NCBI GenBank assembly: GCA_030603035.1
Contig: JAUVYQ010000039.1
Location: 1 to 18,335, forward strand
From: Phycisphaerae bacterium
GTDB taxonomy: Bacteria > Planctomycetota > Phycisphaerae > Sedimentisphaerales > SG8-4
DNA: 18,335 bases
Direction of reading: 5' to 3'
Shown here: one piece after another, positions 1-6,711 of the stretch
Layout of the letters: every line of letters starts with the position of its first letter
Numbering within the stretch: position 1 is the first letter of the stretch
Position numbers and translations under genes: made by a program
The notes under the pieces: model-generated
Databases searched by the model: none
What the model was told of the DNA's origin: nothing
The model's input: the letters and a program-made list of their open reading frames with translations, nothing else

Positions 1-95
1 TGCTCTGTCTTAAAACAGCCTCTACGGCCTTAAATCGTATCAAAATCGGCTTTTTGGCTATCAAAATCAATTTCTCTGACGAAAACCATCTTTTA

Positions 96-114
96 TCCGA
101 CTTCATCAGTCGGA
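96..114 (-). repeat. Small hairpin with CTGATGAAGTC core
   Basis: TCCGACT at 96-102 pairs perfectly with AGTCGGA at 108-114 around a five-base loop. Read on the minus strand, the centre is CTGATGAAGTC. The same 11 bases sit in the loop and stem of a second intergenic hairpin on the plus strand at 6566-6580. There is no T-run on either side, so it does not look like an intrinsic terminator. Confidence 0.5.
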
Positions 115-153
115 AATTAAGTCATTTTGCAGAAGCCTTAATACTGTAAATAT

Positions 154-249
154 AAGTGTCTAAAGTGCCTAAAGTTAAAAGTGCCTAAAGTTTTGGATTA
201 TTCTTCACTCTAGTTCACTTTAGGCACTTTAGCTCACTTTAGGCACTTT
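154..249. repeat. Inverted array of AAAGTGCCTAAAGT words
   Basis: Two direct copies of AAAGTGCCTAAAGT begin at 162 and 178 (16-base period), preceded by a degenerate copy (AAGTGTCTAAAG at 154). The right arm carries two copies of the reverse complement, ACTTTAGGCACTTT, at about 217-230 and 236-249. Arm against arm gives two perfect 14-base-pair blocks separated by a short mismatch, with a spacer of about 25 bases, so a long hairpin or cruciform is possible. No T-run follows. I do not recognise it as a known element; it looks like a genome-specific dispersed repeat. Confidence 0.75.
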
Positions 250-353
250 CCATTATCGCCATCAAAGCAGATACTTTATTTGCAAATTCGCTGTTTTGCA
301 AGAGTTTTTTTTCGATTTAGTGTAACATATCTGCTTCCGGCGCAATTATACTT

Positions 354-938
354 ATGGCGATGGTTGGTGCTATGGCGAAAATTGTTAAGCGAACGGACAT
401 CGATGATTTTGTACTGCGGGCCTGCACGGAAGCTGACGCTCTGGGACAGCTCTACGAGCTGTATTATGAGCGGATTTTCCGGTTTTGCGTCCACCGGCTC
501 TTTGTTAAAGAAGTCGCCGAAGATGTAACATCTACGGTCTTTCTCGAAGTGGCCCGCAGGATTCGCACCTTCAAAGGCCGAACCGAACAGGATTTCCGAA
601 ACTGGCTCTATCGCATAGCCGCCAACCAAGCGAATGCTTACATAAGAAAAACGTCGCGCCGCAAACAACTCCTTGCCAGAGCAGCAAAGGCCCCCGCCGT
701 TTTGCTTCGCAAAAACGAAGCAGCGGGGGAACCGAACTGGCCGAGGCTTTATGCGGCTATCTTAAAACTTAAGCCGGAGCACCAGACCATAATTACGCTG
801 CGGTTCTTTGAAAATCTGGAGTTTGAACAGATAGCTAAAATTTTAGACGTCAGGCCTGCAACTGTGCGCGTTACATTACACAGGATTCTTACAAAGTTGC
901 GAAACCATTTGCAAACCGTCTCAAAACTGTCACCCTGA
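354..938 (+). CDS. ECF-type RNA polymerase sigma factor
   Basis: This 194-aa protein has the two-domain layout of extracytoplasmic-function sigma-70 factors. Region 2 spans about residues 22-105: a helix ending in LYELYYERIFRFC, then an acidic VAEDVTSTVF stretch and the FRNWLYRIAAN segment, which in this family bind core polymerase and the -10 element. Region 4 spans about 137-190 (LKPEHQTIITLRFFENLEF, then the IAKILDVRPATVRVTLHR helix-turn-helix for the -35 element). No good ribosome-binding site marks the start; ATGs at 354, 360 and 372 are all possible. The next gene, in the same direction, encodes a membrane protein with anti-sigma-like topology, so the two are probably a regulatory pair. 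The last codons and the stop fall inside a REP-like palindrome. The family call is firm; the regulon is unknown. Confidence 0.9.
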   Translation: MAMVGAMAKIVKRTDIDDFVLRACTEADALGQLYELYYERIFRFCVHRLFVKEVAEDVTSTVFLEVARRIRTFKGRTEQDFRNWLYRIAANQANAYIRKTSRRKQLLARAAKAPAVLLRKNEAAGEPNWPRLYAAILKLKPEHQTIITLRFFENLEFEQIAKILDVRPATVRVTLHRILTKLRNHLQTVSKLSP

Positions 939-976
939 GCGAAGCGAAGGGTCTGGCTAAAGGACCCGGAATGACA
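928..976 (+). repeat. REP-like palindromic element overlapping the sigma-factor stop
   Basis: The 49-base unit starts TGTCA and ends TGACA. Inside, ACCCT/AGGGT (932-952) forms one hairpin and GGGTC (949-953) with GACCC (963-967) an alternative one. The 'ACCCTGAGCGAAGCGAAGGGT'-type core resembles dispersed extragenic palindromes seen in many bacterial genomes (from memory, not searched). The TGA of the sigma factor (936-938) lies within it, so the element supplies the last codons of the gene and fills most of the gap to the next one. Confidence 0.55.
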
Positions 977-1029
977 TCTTGTGTTTTGAGATAGTTTCTC
1001 ACAACTTATTGTAGATGGAGAACAGTAAA

Positions 1030-1884
1030 ATGTTCAAAAATGAAGCTGATTTCGAAAGAATAGTAAGTCGGCTTAATATCGATAATAAGCCGAATCCTGC
1101 GCATCGTGAAAACTTGCGCCGGCAAATGCTTTCTGCCTTTAATGAAGCTGGCCAACAATCCGTAACCCAGATAACCAATTTTCAAGCCATAAGGAAAACG
1201 ATTATGAAAAGTCCAATTCCAAAACTTGCCGCCGCCGCGGTTATTATCGTCATAGCGATTGGCTTGTACCACTTTAAGTCGGGTGCTTCATTGGTGCCGA
1301 TTGACATCAGGCTGCCCGCGGCGATGTTCGAGGGCACGCCGCAGGATACCCGAGTGCCCAACCTTGAGAAACCGCTGGGCAGAGACCGCCCGCCGTTTTT
1401 AGCTCCCGCTGGAACAAAAAATGTCGCCTTCGAAAAACCCGTGGCCAGCACCGACGACCTGCCAATCATCGGCGAGCTCGAAATGCTCACCGACGGAGAC
1501 AAGGAAGCCGCTGACGGCAGCTATGTTGAGTTAGGCCCTTCTAAGCAAAGCATCACTATCGACCTCGAAGCTGAGTACAACATATACGCCATTCTGTTCT
1601 GGCACTACCATAAGCAGGCCGTCGTTTATTTTGATGTGGTGGTGCAGGTTACCAATGACCCTGATTTTATTACGGGCGTTACGACCCTGTTTAACAACGA
1701 TATCGACAACTCTTACGGCTTGGGTGTCGGCAAGGATATGCACTATACCGAAACTAACGAGGGCAAACTTATCGACGCCAGGGGTGCCCGCGCCCGCTAT
1801 GTCCGCCTTTACAGCAATGGCAATACCGGCAACGATTTGAACCACTATATCGAGGTCGAAGTCTTCGCCAAACCCGCAAAATGA
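1030..1884 (+). CDS. Single-pass membrane protein with discoidin-like external domain, putative anti-sigma partner
   Basis: The chosen ATG at 1030 is preceded by GGAG at 1017-1020 (nine-base spacer), better than the in-frame ATG at 1015. That gives 284 aa. Residues 1-60 are charged and helical (FERIVSRLNI..., RRQMLSAFNEA) and likely cytoplasmic; about 65-82 (KLAAAAVIIVIAIGLYHF) is one membrane helix. After a linker, about 165-282 reads as an F5/8-type-C (discoidin/carbohydrate-binding) beta-sandwich: SITIDLEAEYNIYAILFWH, FDVVVQVTND, and ARYVRLYSN before a final VEVFAK strand. An N-in/C-out single helix directly behind an ECF sigma gene is the topology of an anti-sigma factor, but I see no zinc-binding ZAS motif, so regulation is inference. 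The outer domain could bind a glycan. A terminator follows. Confidence 0.7.
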   Translation: MFKNEADFERIVSRLNIDNKPNPAHRENLRRQMLSAFNEAGQQSVTQITNFQAIRKTIMKSPIPKLAAAAVIIVIAIGLYHFKSGASLVPIDIRLPAAMFEGTPQDTRVPNLEKPLGRDRPPFLAPAGTKNVAFEKPVASTDDLPIIGELEMLTDGDKEAADGSYVELGPSKQSITIDLEAEYNIYAILFWHYHKQAVVYFDVVVQVTNDPDFITGVTTLFNNDIDNSYGLGVGKDMHYTETNEGKLIDARGARARYVRLYSNGNTGNDLNHYIEVEVFAKPAK

Positions 1885-1914
1885 AGTTGCCAAAAAGTGT
1901 TCAAGAGCCATATT

Positions 1915-1946
1915 AAGGCCGGGCTTACTTAGCTCGGCCTTTTTTC
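1915..1946 (+). terminator. Intrinsic terminator after the sigma/membrane-protein pair
   Basis: AAGGCCGGGC (1915-1924) pairs with GCTCGGCCTT (1932-1941), ten pairs including one G-T, around the loop TTACTTA. A run of T with one interrupting C follows. It sits about 30 bases after the stop codon at 1884. On the minus strand no T-run follows, so it probably works only on the plus strand. Confidence 0.85.
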
Positions 1947-2141
1947 TTAGCTTATCTTGCAAGGTTGGCATCGGTTATTTGCAATTGAAGGATTTTTCGT
2001 CCCCGTCGACCCCATTATGTCAAGCCCATTTTCTAATCGCACCACCCACCACACAGTCACTGGAGCTACCTTCACCGGTAATCTTGACTTGCTCACCTGT
2101 AGAATTGGCCAAACCCATCGCTGCTTCACTAAGCAGCTCCT

Positions 2142-3797
2142 CTAAGGACCCACGATTTTATGGACATCCTCGCTTGGCTTGTAGCCAATACGAGTCGCCT
2201 TGGCCCAAACCTCGCTGCCAACATCCAGGCGAACTGGCTCTGTGTAAAGCAGCCAGCGGCCCTGTCTCCCAAGTCGGTACCCGATGGAGGCACCCTCTGT
2301 GGTGCAGGCGATTTTCACAGTTACTTTACCTTTTTTTGTGGCGCTGGTGGTTTCAATGACTGGTGCAGCCGTAACAGGCTGCTTTCTCCCAGGCCACATC
2401 CGTTCGATAAGCTCCTCTTCAGGAATACCACCAAGGTCACCGCTATCTTTTCTCCACTCTTCCAGCACAGCACGCATCCGTTTGAGCACATCCTGGTGCT
2501 CGGGCGATTCAGTTAGGTTGTTCACCTCGTGGGGGTCAGCTACCACATCGTAAAGTTCCTCGACCGGCTTGGTCTTTCGGAAGAACAGCTTCTGCGGCCC
2601 CTTGAGTTTGCCCTCGGCGTTGAGCCGACGCCACTCTTTCATAATCGGCATCCTGTCACGATAGGGTATGGGCTGAGCGTATGCCTTCTCCGGCATAAAG
2701 TTCCGAATATACTTGTACCTCTTATCCCGAACGCAACGAATGTGGTCGTCGCTGGTCTTGTCCATGCGTTCGCGCCCGGCAAAAATATACCTTCTCGCCT
2801 CACCCTTCTCGCCACCCAGAAAAGCTCTACCCTGCATATACGATGGAATCTCTACCCCAGCGATACTTAGCACCGTAGGCCCAAAATCGATACAGCTGAT
2901 TAGGTCGTCACAGACGCTGCCTGGTTTTATCACACCAGGCCAGCGAACAATCAGCGGCACATGAATGCCCGAATCATAGACCCATCGCTTGTGCCGCGGT
3001 AGTCCCCGGCCATGGTCGCTCCAGAAGAACACCACTGTATTGTCAGCCAGCCCATCGTCCTCAAGTCGCCGAAGGATTCTCCCTGCCTGCTTATCCATCC
3101 TGGTCACATTGTCGTAATACCTGGCGAGGTTATCCCGAACCATGGGCGTGTCGGGGTAATACGGCGGCAGAACCACCTTGGCAGGGTCGTGGACAAGCTT
3201 TTGGCCTTCTCTGGGCCAGTTTTGGCTCTCGTGAGACACCGTTAGATTGATAACGCTGAAGAACGGCATACCTTCAGGCCGGTTATGCCAATTGGCCCTG
3301 GTGCTGCACTCATCCCAGGCCGTGAACGGTGAGTTGAACTGGTAGTCGGTTTTCACATTATTGCTGCAATAGTACCCAGCCGCACGCAGGTACTCCGTGA
3401 AGCACTTGACATACGGCGGCGGCACAGCCTCATAGCCCTTCAGTCTTGTTCGCATGTGCATGGTGCCAATCGTACTCGGGTACATGCCGGTAATAATCGC
3501 AGACCGTGTCGGGGCACAGACCGGATAGACCACGAAAGCATTGCTGTAACGGCAGCCTTGTTCAGCCAGCCGGTCGAGGTTCGGCGTATCTGCATAATCG
3601 TCGCCGTAGCAACCCAGGTCCGGACTAATATCCTCACAGCTAATCCAGAGAATGTTGAGCCGGTGGCCCTGATTGTCCGCAGACACCTTACCCGCAGACA
3701 GCTTCGCAGTGCTTACACATCCCGGTAGCGTTGCCAACGCCGCTCCCAGACTTATGGTTTTCAGAAAATCACGTCGCGTACAGTCGAGCGTGCTCAT
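2142..3797 (-). CDS. Tat-exported lipoprotein sulfatase, formylglycine type
   Basis: This 551-aa arylsulfatase-superfamily enzyme hydrolyses sulfate esters or sulfamates, probably on polysaccharide. Residues 1-27 are a twin-arginine signal (TRRDFLK) ending in the lipobox LPGC, so Cys27 should be lipidated and the enzyme anchored outside the cytoplasmic membrane. The sulfatase signature VCAPTRSA puts the catalytic cysteine at 94, to be converted to formylglycine, with Arg98. Metal-site motifs are CED (54-56) and SDHGRG (260-265). Overall resemblance is to heparan N-sulfatase-like planctomycete sulfatases; the substrate cannot be told from sequence. About 478-545 is an extra beta domain resembling the chitobiase C-terminal domain (IGYRLGRQGRWLLYTEPV). 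A good AGGAGAG site precedes the ATG. It lies 22 bases after tilS and may be co-transcribed with it. Confidence 0.93.
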   Translation of the reverse strand: MSTLDCTRRDFLKTISLGAALATLPGCVSTAKLSAGKVSADNQGHRLNILWISCEDISPDLGCYGDDYADTPNLDRLAEQGCRYSNAFVVYPVCAPTRSAIITGMYPSTIGTMHMRTRLKGYEAVPPPYVKCFTEYLRAAGYYCSNNVKTDYQFNSPFTAWDECSTRANWHNRPEGMPFFSVINLTVSHESQNWPREGQKLVHDPAKVVLPPYYPDTPMVRDNLARYYDNVTRMDKQAGRILRRLEDDGLADNTVVFFWSDHGRGLPRHKRWVYDSGIHVPLIVRWPGVIKPGSVCDDLISCIDFGPTVLSIAGVEIPSYMQGRAFLGGEKGEARRYIFAGRERMDKTSDDHIRCVRDKRYKYIRNFMPEKAYAQPIPYRDRMPIMKEWRRLNAEGKLKGPQKLFFRKTKPVEELYDVVADPHEVNNLTESPEHQDVLKRMRAVLEEWRKDSGDLGGIPEEELIERMWPGRKQPVTAAPVIETTSATKKGKVTVKIACTTEGASIGYRLGRQGRWLLYTEPVRLDVGSEVWAKATRIGYKPSEDVHKIVGP

Positions 3798-3819
3798 TTT
3801 TTTCTCTCCTGTTTTTCAT

Positions 3820-5298
3820 CTATTGTTTTGTTTGATTTTGCTTGACATCTGTTATTTGTAGCTGAAGAACTTTTCGTGTTTTGTCATTCAGCTTTACTCG
3901 CTCGCTTATCCTAATCGGCCAAAGCCAGATTATCTTTTTGCTGTCGGCGACAATAAGCATTTTTTCTCGTACCCCTCGCGGCACTTTCGCGGCGGTCAGG
4001 AATTTGCCTACCTTTTTCTCTCCCGTCAAACCCAGAGGCCGGAACCTGTCACCAGCCCGCCAAAAACGAATAACTATCGGCAGTTTCACCTCATCCAGAT
4101 CAAACCGCTCAATAAGCTCGATTCTCGATTCTCGATTCTCGATTCTCGATTTTCTTCTTCTACGAGCATCCAGCATCGAGCATCCAGCATCAAGTATGGT
4201 TGCCTCTATCAAATAGTTGCCAAATCTTGTTTGTCCGGGAACCTTCAATTCGATACTATCGCTTGTTTGGCTTTCGGGCTGCCGGTCTTTTTGCCGACTA
4301 AAAATTATTTTTCCGTATTCAAAGCCAACCACAAACCCATCCGGCAATTCTATTTTTTTGTTACTGACTTTTTGCTGTGCGAGCTGTAATATTCTCTCGT
4401 AATGCCGTTGTGTCAGGTCTCTCTCACCGCTGCCGATGGCAGTCAAGCTTCGCCGAACCAGCTCAACCTTTACCGGCTCCGGCTCCGACAAAAACCTCTT
4501 CAAATTCAATACGATTCTGTTACCGCCGGCCTCGGCCAGCTCCGGCCACATTTTCTCTGCCCGGCTGCAAACAAAGCTATAAAACTTCCGCGCCGACTCA
4601 GTTAGCTCGGATAATTGCTCCACGATACAGCCGCCGCAGTCTTTTTGTAATGCCGGAAGCAGCCGATGCCGAATAAAGTTTCGCCTGTAAGTACAATCAG
4701 CATTTGTATGGTCTTCACGCCATTTTAGATTTCGCTTTTCTAAATACTCAATAATCTCATCTCGCCTGACGCACAGCAGAGGCCTTACAAAGCGAATATC
4801 GCCGGTGAAGACTCGCACCGGCCAAATACCTCCAAGCCCGCGAAAGCCCGTCCCGCGAAGCAACCGCTGCAGGACAGTCTCAGCATTGTCGTTTTTTTGA
4901 TGTGCCGTCGCTATCCGGCTGCAGTTGTTGGCCTTTGCAATATCAAGCAGACTCTCAATCCGCAATTTCCGTGCAGCCGTCTCAATTGATAGTTTATTTT
5001 GATGCGCATACCTTCGCACGTCCAGCCGCTTTGTTGTTACGGCCAAGTTTAGCTCGACTGCCTGTGCCATAACAAAAGCTTCATCCATCTCGGCATCGGT
5101 TTCTCTCAACTGATGATTTATATGGGCGCAAACAGTATCCGCACTTAAGACCTTCTCGCTCTTCAGCGCCTGCATTACGTACATAAGTGCGGTCGAATCG
5201 GCTCCGCCGGAAACAGCTAACAAAATTCTATCCGCCGAATCAAAAAGCGCGTTGGCTTTGATAAAACCAGCTATCTTGTTCTCAAATTCCGACAGCAT
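3820..5298 (-). CDS. tilS: tRNA(Ile)-lysidine synthase with repeat-derived insertion
   Basis: TilS uses ATP to attach lysine to C34 of the CAU-anticodon isoleucine tRNA in the cytosol; it is normally essential. The N-terminal PP-loop ATPase shows SGGADS at 30-35 and the family segments CAHINHQLR (58-66), TAHQKNDNAET (131-141) and LLRGTGFRGLGGI (146-158). The tRNA-binding middle domain follows, and the C-terminal TilS domain is about 400-485. At 492 aa it is slightly long. Residues 369-394 are encoded by heptamer tandem repeats and read as a biased, Arg-rich stretch (RRRRKSRIENRESRIE), just before the C-terminal domain. The ATG at 5298 has no Shine-Dalgarno sequence: a terminator T-run and TATGTATAAAAA lie directly upstream, so translation may be leaderless or weakly initiated. 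Confidence 0.93.
   Translation of the reverse strand: MLSEFENKIAGFIKANALFDSADRILLAVSGGADSTALMYVMQALKSEKVLSADTVCAHINHQLRETDAEMDEAFVMAQAVELNLAVTTKRLDVRRYAHQNKLSIETAARKLRIESLLDIAKANNCSRIATAHQKNDNAETVLQRLLRGTGFRGLGGIWPVRVFTGDIRFVRPLLCVRRDEIIEYLEKRNLKWREDHTNADCTYRRNFIRHRLLPALQKDCGGCIVEQLSELTESARKFYSFVCSRAEKMWPELAEAGGNRIVLNLKRFLSEPEPVKVELVRRSLTAIGSGERDLTQRHYERILQLAQQKVSNKKIELPDGFVVGFEYGKIIFSRQKDRQPESQTSDSIELKVPGQTRFGNYLIEATILDAGCSMLDARRRRKSRIENRESRIELIERFDLDEVKLPIVIRFWRAGDRFRPLGLTGEKKVGKFLTAAKVPRGVREKMLIVADSKKIIWLWPIRISERVKLNDKTRKVLQLQITDVKQNQTKQ
4121..4191. repeat. Heptamer repeat block inside tilS
   Basis: On the plus strand there are four perfect ATTCTCG units (4121-4148), a 15-base link, then two perfect copies of the 14-mer GAGCATCCAGCATC (4164-4177 and 4178-4191), itself two related heptamers (GAGCATC/CAGCATC). 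The same two words, in the same order and orientation, recur in non-coding DNA at 6469-6505. The block stays in frame in tilS and encodes residues of about 369-394. Confidence 0.9.
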
Positions 5299-5309
5299 TT
5301 TTTATACAT

Positions 5310-5350
5310 AAAAAAACGGGCCTGACTCGTTCGTATCGAGGCCAGGCCCG
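5310..5350 (-). terminator. Intrinsic terminator of the TPR lipoprotein gene, abutting tilS
   Basis: Read on the minus strand, CGGGCCTG (5350-5343) pairs with CAGGCCCG (5324-5317), extended after a small internal bulge by CTCG/CGAG, and is followed by seven T (5316-5310). It lies about 40 bases after the lipoprotein stop codon and its T-run ends 11 bases before the tilS ATG. It is the strongest terminator in the window. Confidence 0.92.
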
Positions 5351-5392
5351 AAACTCTATCAAAAAAAACTTTACCTCAAACCTTTGTCAATG

Positions 5393-6172
5393 TTACTCAC
5401 CACTTCTCTCGCTTTGGGTCAGCTCTATGATACGCTCTTCTATAAATTCTTTACGCTTGGTGGACAGCCCACCTCTTTTGAGGACCTCCTGATAATTCTC
5501 CAACGCATCTGCTCTGCGAATAGCCAGCCGTTTATCCCAGATATACGCGGCCTTAAACCTGGCAGGATATATCGTATCGGGGTCCCACTGATAGGCCCGT
5601 TCGTAGTACAAAGCGGCTATCGTGTAGTCCCCGAAATATTCATGAATTCCGCCCGCCTTGAATGCCGCATCATCAATCTTGTCGCTGGCAGGATGCTTCC
5701 TTATCAGTTGATTGTATTTATCCAGGGCCACCCGCAGCAGGTCCTTGTCGTAAATAATCACTAAACCTTTCGCCTGCTTTTCAAGCCGCACCGCTTCCAT
5801 ATACATTAATTCCGCTTCTGGAATCATAGTGCTCGCTCTCAAATTAGGCCCCGCTGTGATGGCCTCAATGACGTAGTTATATTGCGGTATAGCATCTAAC
5901 GCCGCCAGCTCCTTTTTAGCCCACTTCAATTTTACATTGTTGCCCGCCCTGGCATAGTGCTCTACCAGCAATCCAAGATACTGCCGATACCCCTGACGAT
6001 TGTCTGACATCTCTTCGATGATATCGGTATCGCTCCCCACCATCGTCTTAATTGTTGGAGCAGACTTGATTTGGAATGGCAAAAGCTGGCTTCTGCCGCT
6101 GTCAACACCATGGCAGCCAATCAATACGTTCAATAAGACTATAAGCGCTGCCGTCAAAATTGTTCTTGCCAT
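5393..6172 (-). CDS. TPR-like outer-membrane or periplasmic lipoprotein
   Basis: This is a 259-aa lipoprotein of no specific known function. Residues 1-20 are a type II signal peptide ending in LIGC (Cys20). From about residue 60 the protein is helical with TPR-like pairs: YLGLLVEHYARAGN, an AELMYMEAVRLEKQAKG segment, LDKYNQLIRKHP near 150 and YTIAALYYERAYQWDPD near 178. The last two match the tetratricopeptide pattern best, and the layout recalls BamD/YfiO-like TPR lipoproteins. A perfect AAGGAGG site with a five-base spacer precedes the ATG, which settles the start and suggests strong translation. The gene is transcribed alone up to its own terminator. Its role is probably protein-protein scaffolding at the envelope; the partner is unknown. 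Confidence 0.75.
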   Translation of the reverse strand: MARTILTAALIVLLNVLIGCHGVDSGRSQLLPFQIKSAPTIKTMVGSDTDIIEEMSDNRQGYRQYLGLLVEHYARAGNNVKLKWAKKELAALDAIPQYNYVIEAITAGPNLRASTMIPEAELMYMEAVRLEKQAKGLVIIYDKDLLRVALDKYNQLIRKHPASDKIDDAAFKAGGIHEYFGDYTIAALYYERAYQWDPDTIYPARFKAAYIWDKRLAIRRADALENYQEVLKRGGLSTKRKEFIEERIIELTQSERSGE

Positions 6173-6240
6173 AATGGCCTCCTTTCAACTTTGAACTTAA
6201 TTTTGCAGATGCCGGATGGTTAAATGGTTATCGCCCACCG

Positions 6241-6275
6241 ATTACCATTCACCAATTAACAATTACCAATCAAAC
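6241..6275. repeat. Degenerate ATTACCA-type heptamer run
   Basis: Five successive heptamers can be read: ATTACCA, TTCACCA, ATTAACA, ATTACCA, ATCAAAC. Two are identical and the rest differ at one to a few positions. It is another member of the heptamer class found in this window. Confidence 0.5.
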
Positions 6276-6468
6276 GCCTGCCCGTCAAGAATAAACTCTT
6301 AAAAAAAATTCAGCCCCGCCAGCCCTCGGTTTCACCCCTCACAGGCCGCACTTTACTTCATTTCCACAAACAGCCACCAAAACCAGAAACAGCCATTATA
6401 GCAGCAATTACCGCAAATTTCTACAACTTTCCCCAAAATTTGCCTTATCTCCCAATTTTCGACCCTTG

Positions 6469-6505
6469 ATTCTCGATTCTCGTCGAGCATCCGGCATCGA
6501 GAATC
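6469..6505. repeat. Intergenic copy of the tilS-type heptamer block
   Basis: Two ATTCTCG units (6469-6482) are followed after one base by CGAGCATCCGGCATCGAG, the same second word as in tilS with one changed base. Order and orientation match 4121-4191, but copy number is lower. Confidence 0.75.
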
Positions 6506-6565
6506 TTCTGTCCGTACCGCAGGGCTTACGAAAAAGTCTATAACCGAAAGTCACTTGAACCAAAT

Positions 6566-6580
6566 CCTGATGAAGTCAGG
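6566..6580 (+). repeat. Hairpin with CTGATGAAGTC core
   Basis: CCTGA (6566-6570) pairs with TCAGG (6576-6580) around TGAAG. It shares CTGATGAAGTC (6567-6577) with the minus strand of the 96-114 hairpin. No terminator T-run follows. Confidence 0.4.
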
Positions 6581-6607
6581 TAGCCCCGACCCGCAAATCG
6601 CTCCTAA

Positions 6608-6634
6608 TTTTTTTTAATTTTTTTAATTTTTTTT
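6608..6634 (+). promoter_or_regulatory. Phased T-tracts, probable bent DNA or UP element
   Basis: T-runs of 8, 7 and 8 bases start at 6608, 6618 and 6627, separated by AA, so they repeat about once per helical turn. They end 11 bases upstream of the -35 box. Phased A/T tracts of this kind usually bend DNA and AT-rich DNA here can contact the polymerase alpha subunit. Confidence 0.5.
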
Positions 6635-6645
6635 CTCGATAGCGC

Positions 6646-6673
6646 TTGACTAAAGATAAATCTATGTTATACT
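6646..6673 (+). promoter_or_regulatory. Sigma-70-type promoter of the GntR/ABC operon
   Basis: TTGACT (6646-6651) and TATACT (6668-6673), each close to the TTGACA/TATAAT consensus, are separated by 16 bases. The predicted start would lie near 6680, about 30 bases before the GntR start codon. It is the best housekeeping promoter in the window. Confidence 0.75.
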
Positions 6674-6700
6674 TGTAATAGTTGAAATAGTACAAATACT
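6673..6700 (+). promoter_or_regulatory. Candidate operator of the YtrA-type regulator
   Basis: TTGTA (6673-6677) and TACAA (6691-6695) form an inverted repeat with 13 bases between, and AGTA/TACT (6689-6692, 6697-6700) a second one. They overlap the -10 box and the likely transcription start, where a self-regulating GntR repressor would bind. The symmetry is short, so this is a tentative call. Confidence 0.3.
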
Positions 6701-6711
6701 CAGGTTGATTT

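Larger units (their letters stand above)
1..353. other. Repeat-bearing intergenic region upstream of the sigma factor
   Basis: I see no convincing gene here. The stretch contains a small perfect hairpin (96-114, seven-base-pair stem, five-base loop) and the AAAGTGCCTAAAGT inverted array (154-249), listed separately. It must also hold the promoter for the sigma-factor gene, but no clear -35/-10 pair stands out. Open frames that cross this stretch are short and cut through the repeats. Confidence 0.6.
6173..6711. other. Repeat-rich divergent intergenic region
   Basis: This gap separates two divergent genes. It contains a degenerate heptamer run (ATTACCA-type, about 6241-6275), the second copy of the tilS-type heptamers (6469-6505), a hairpin (6566-6580), phased T-tracts (6608-6634) and a promoter (6646-6673). 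The 6276-6460 part is C-rich with nothing I can assign; the lipoprotein promoter should be near its left end but is not obvious. No gene is supported. Confidence 0.6.

Noticed and set aside
96..114. CTGATGA core suggesting a hammerhead ribozyme (also at 6566-6580)
   Set aside because: The required GAAA segment after stem II and the cleavage triplet with helices I and III are not found at either place; the bases are simply the loop and stem of short hairpins.
154..249. CRISPR-like repeat array
   Set aside because: Units are in both orientations, spacers are almost absent or unequal, and no cas gene is present.
1979..2359. 126-codon plus-strand frame between the terminator and the sulfatase
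   Set aside because: Most of it is antisense to the sulfatase 3' end; composition is Ser/Pro/Arg-biased as expected of a shadow frame and no start signal precedes it. Bases 1947-2141 appear non-coding.
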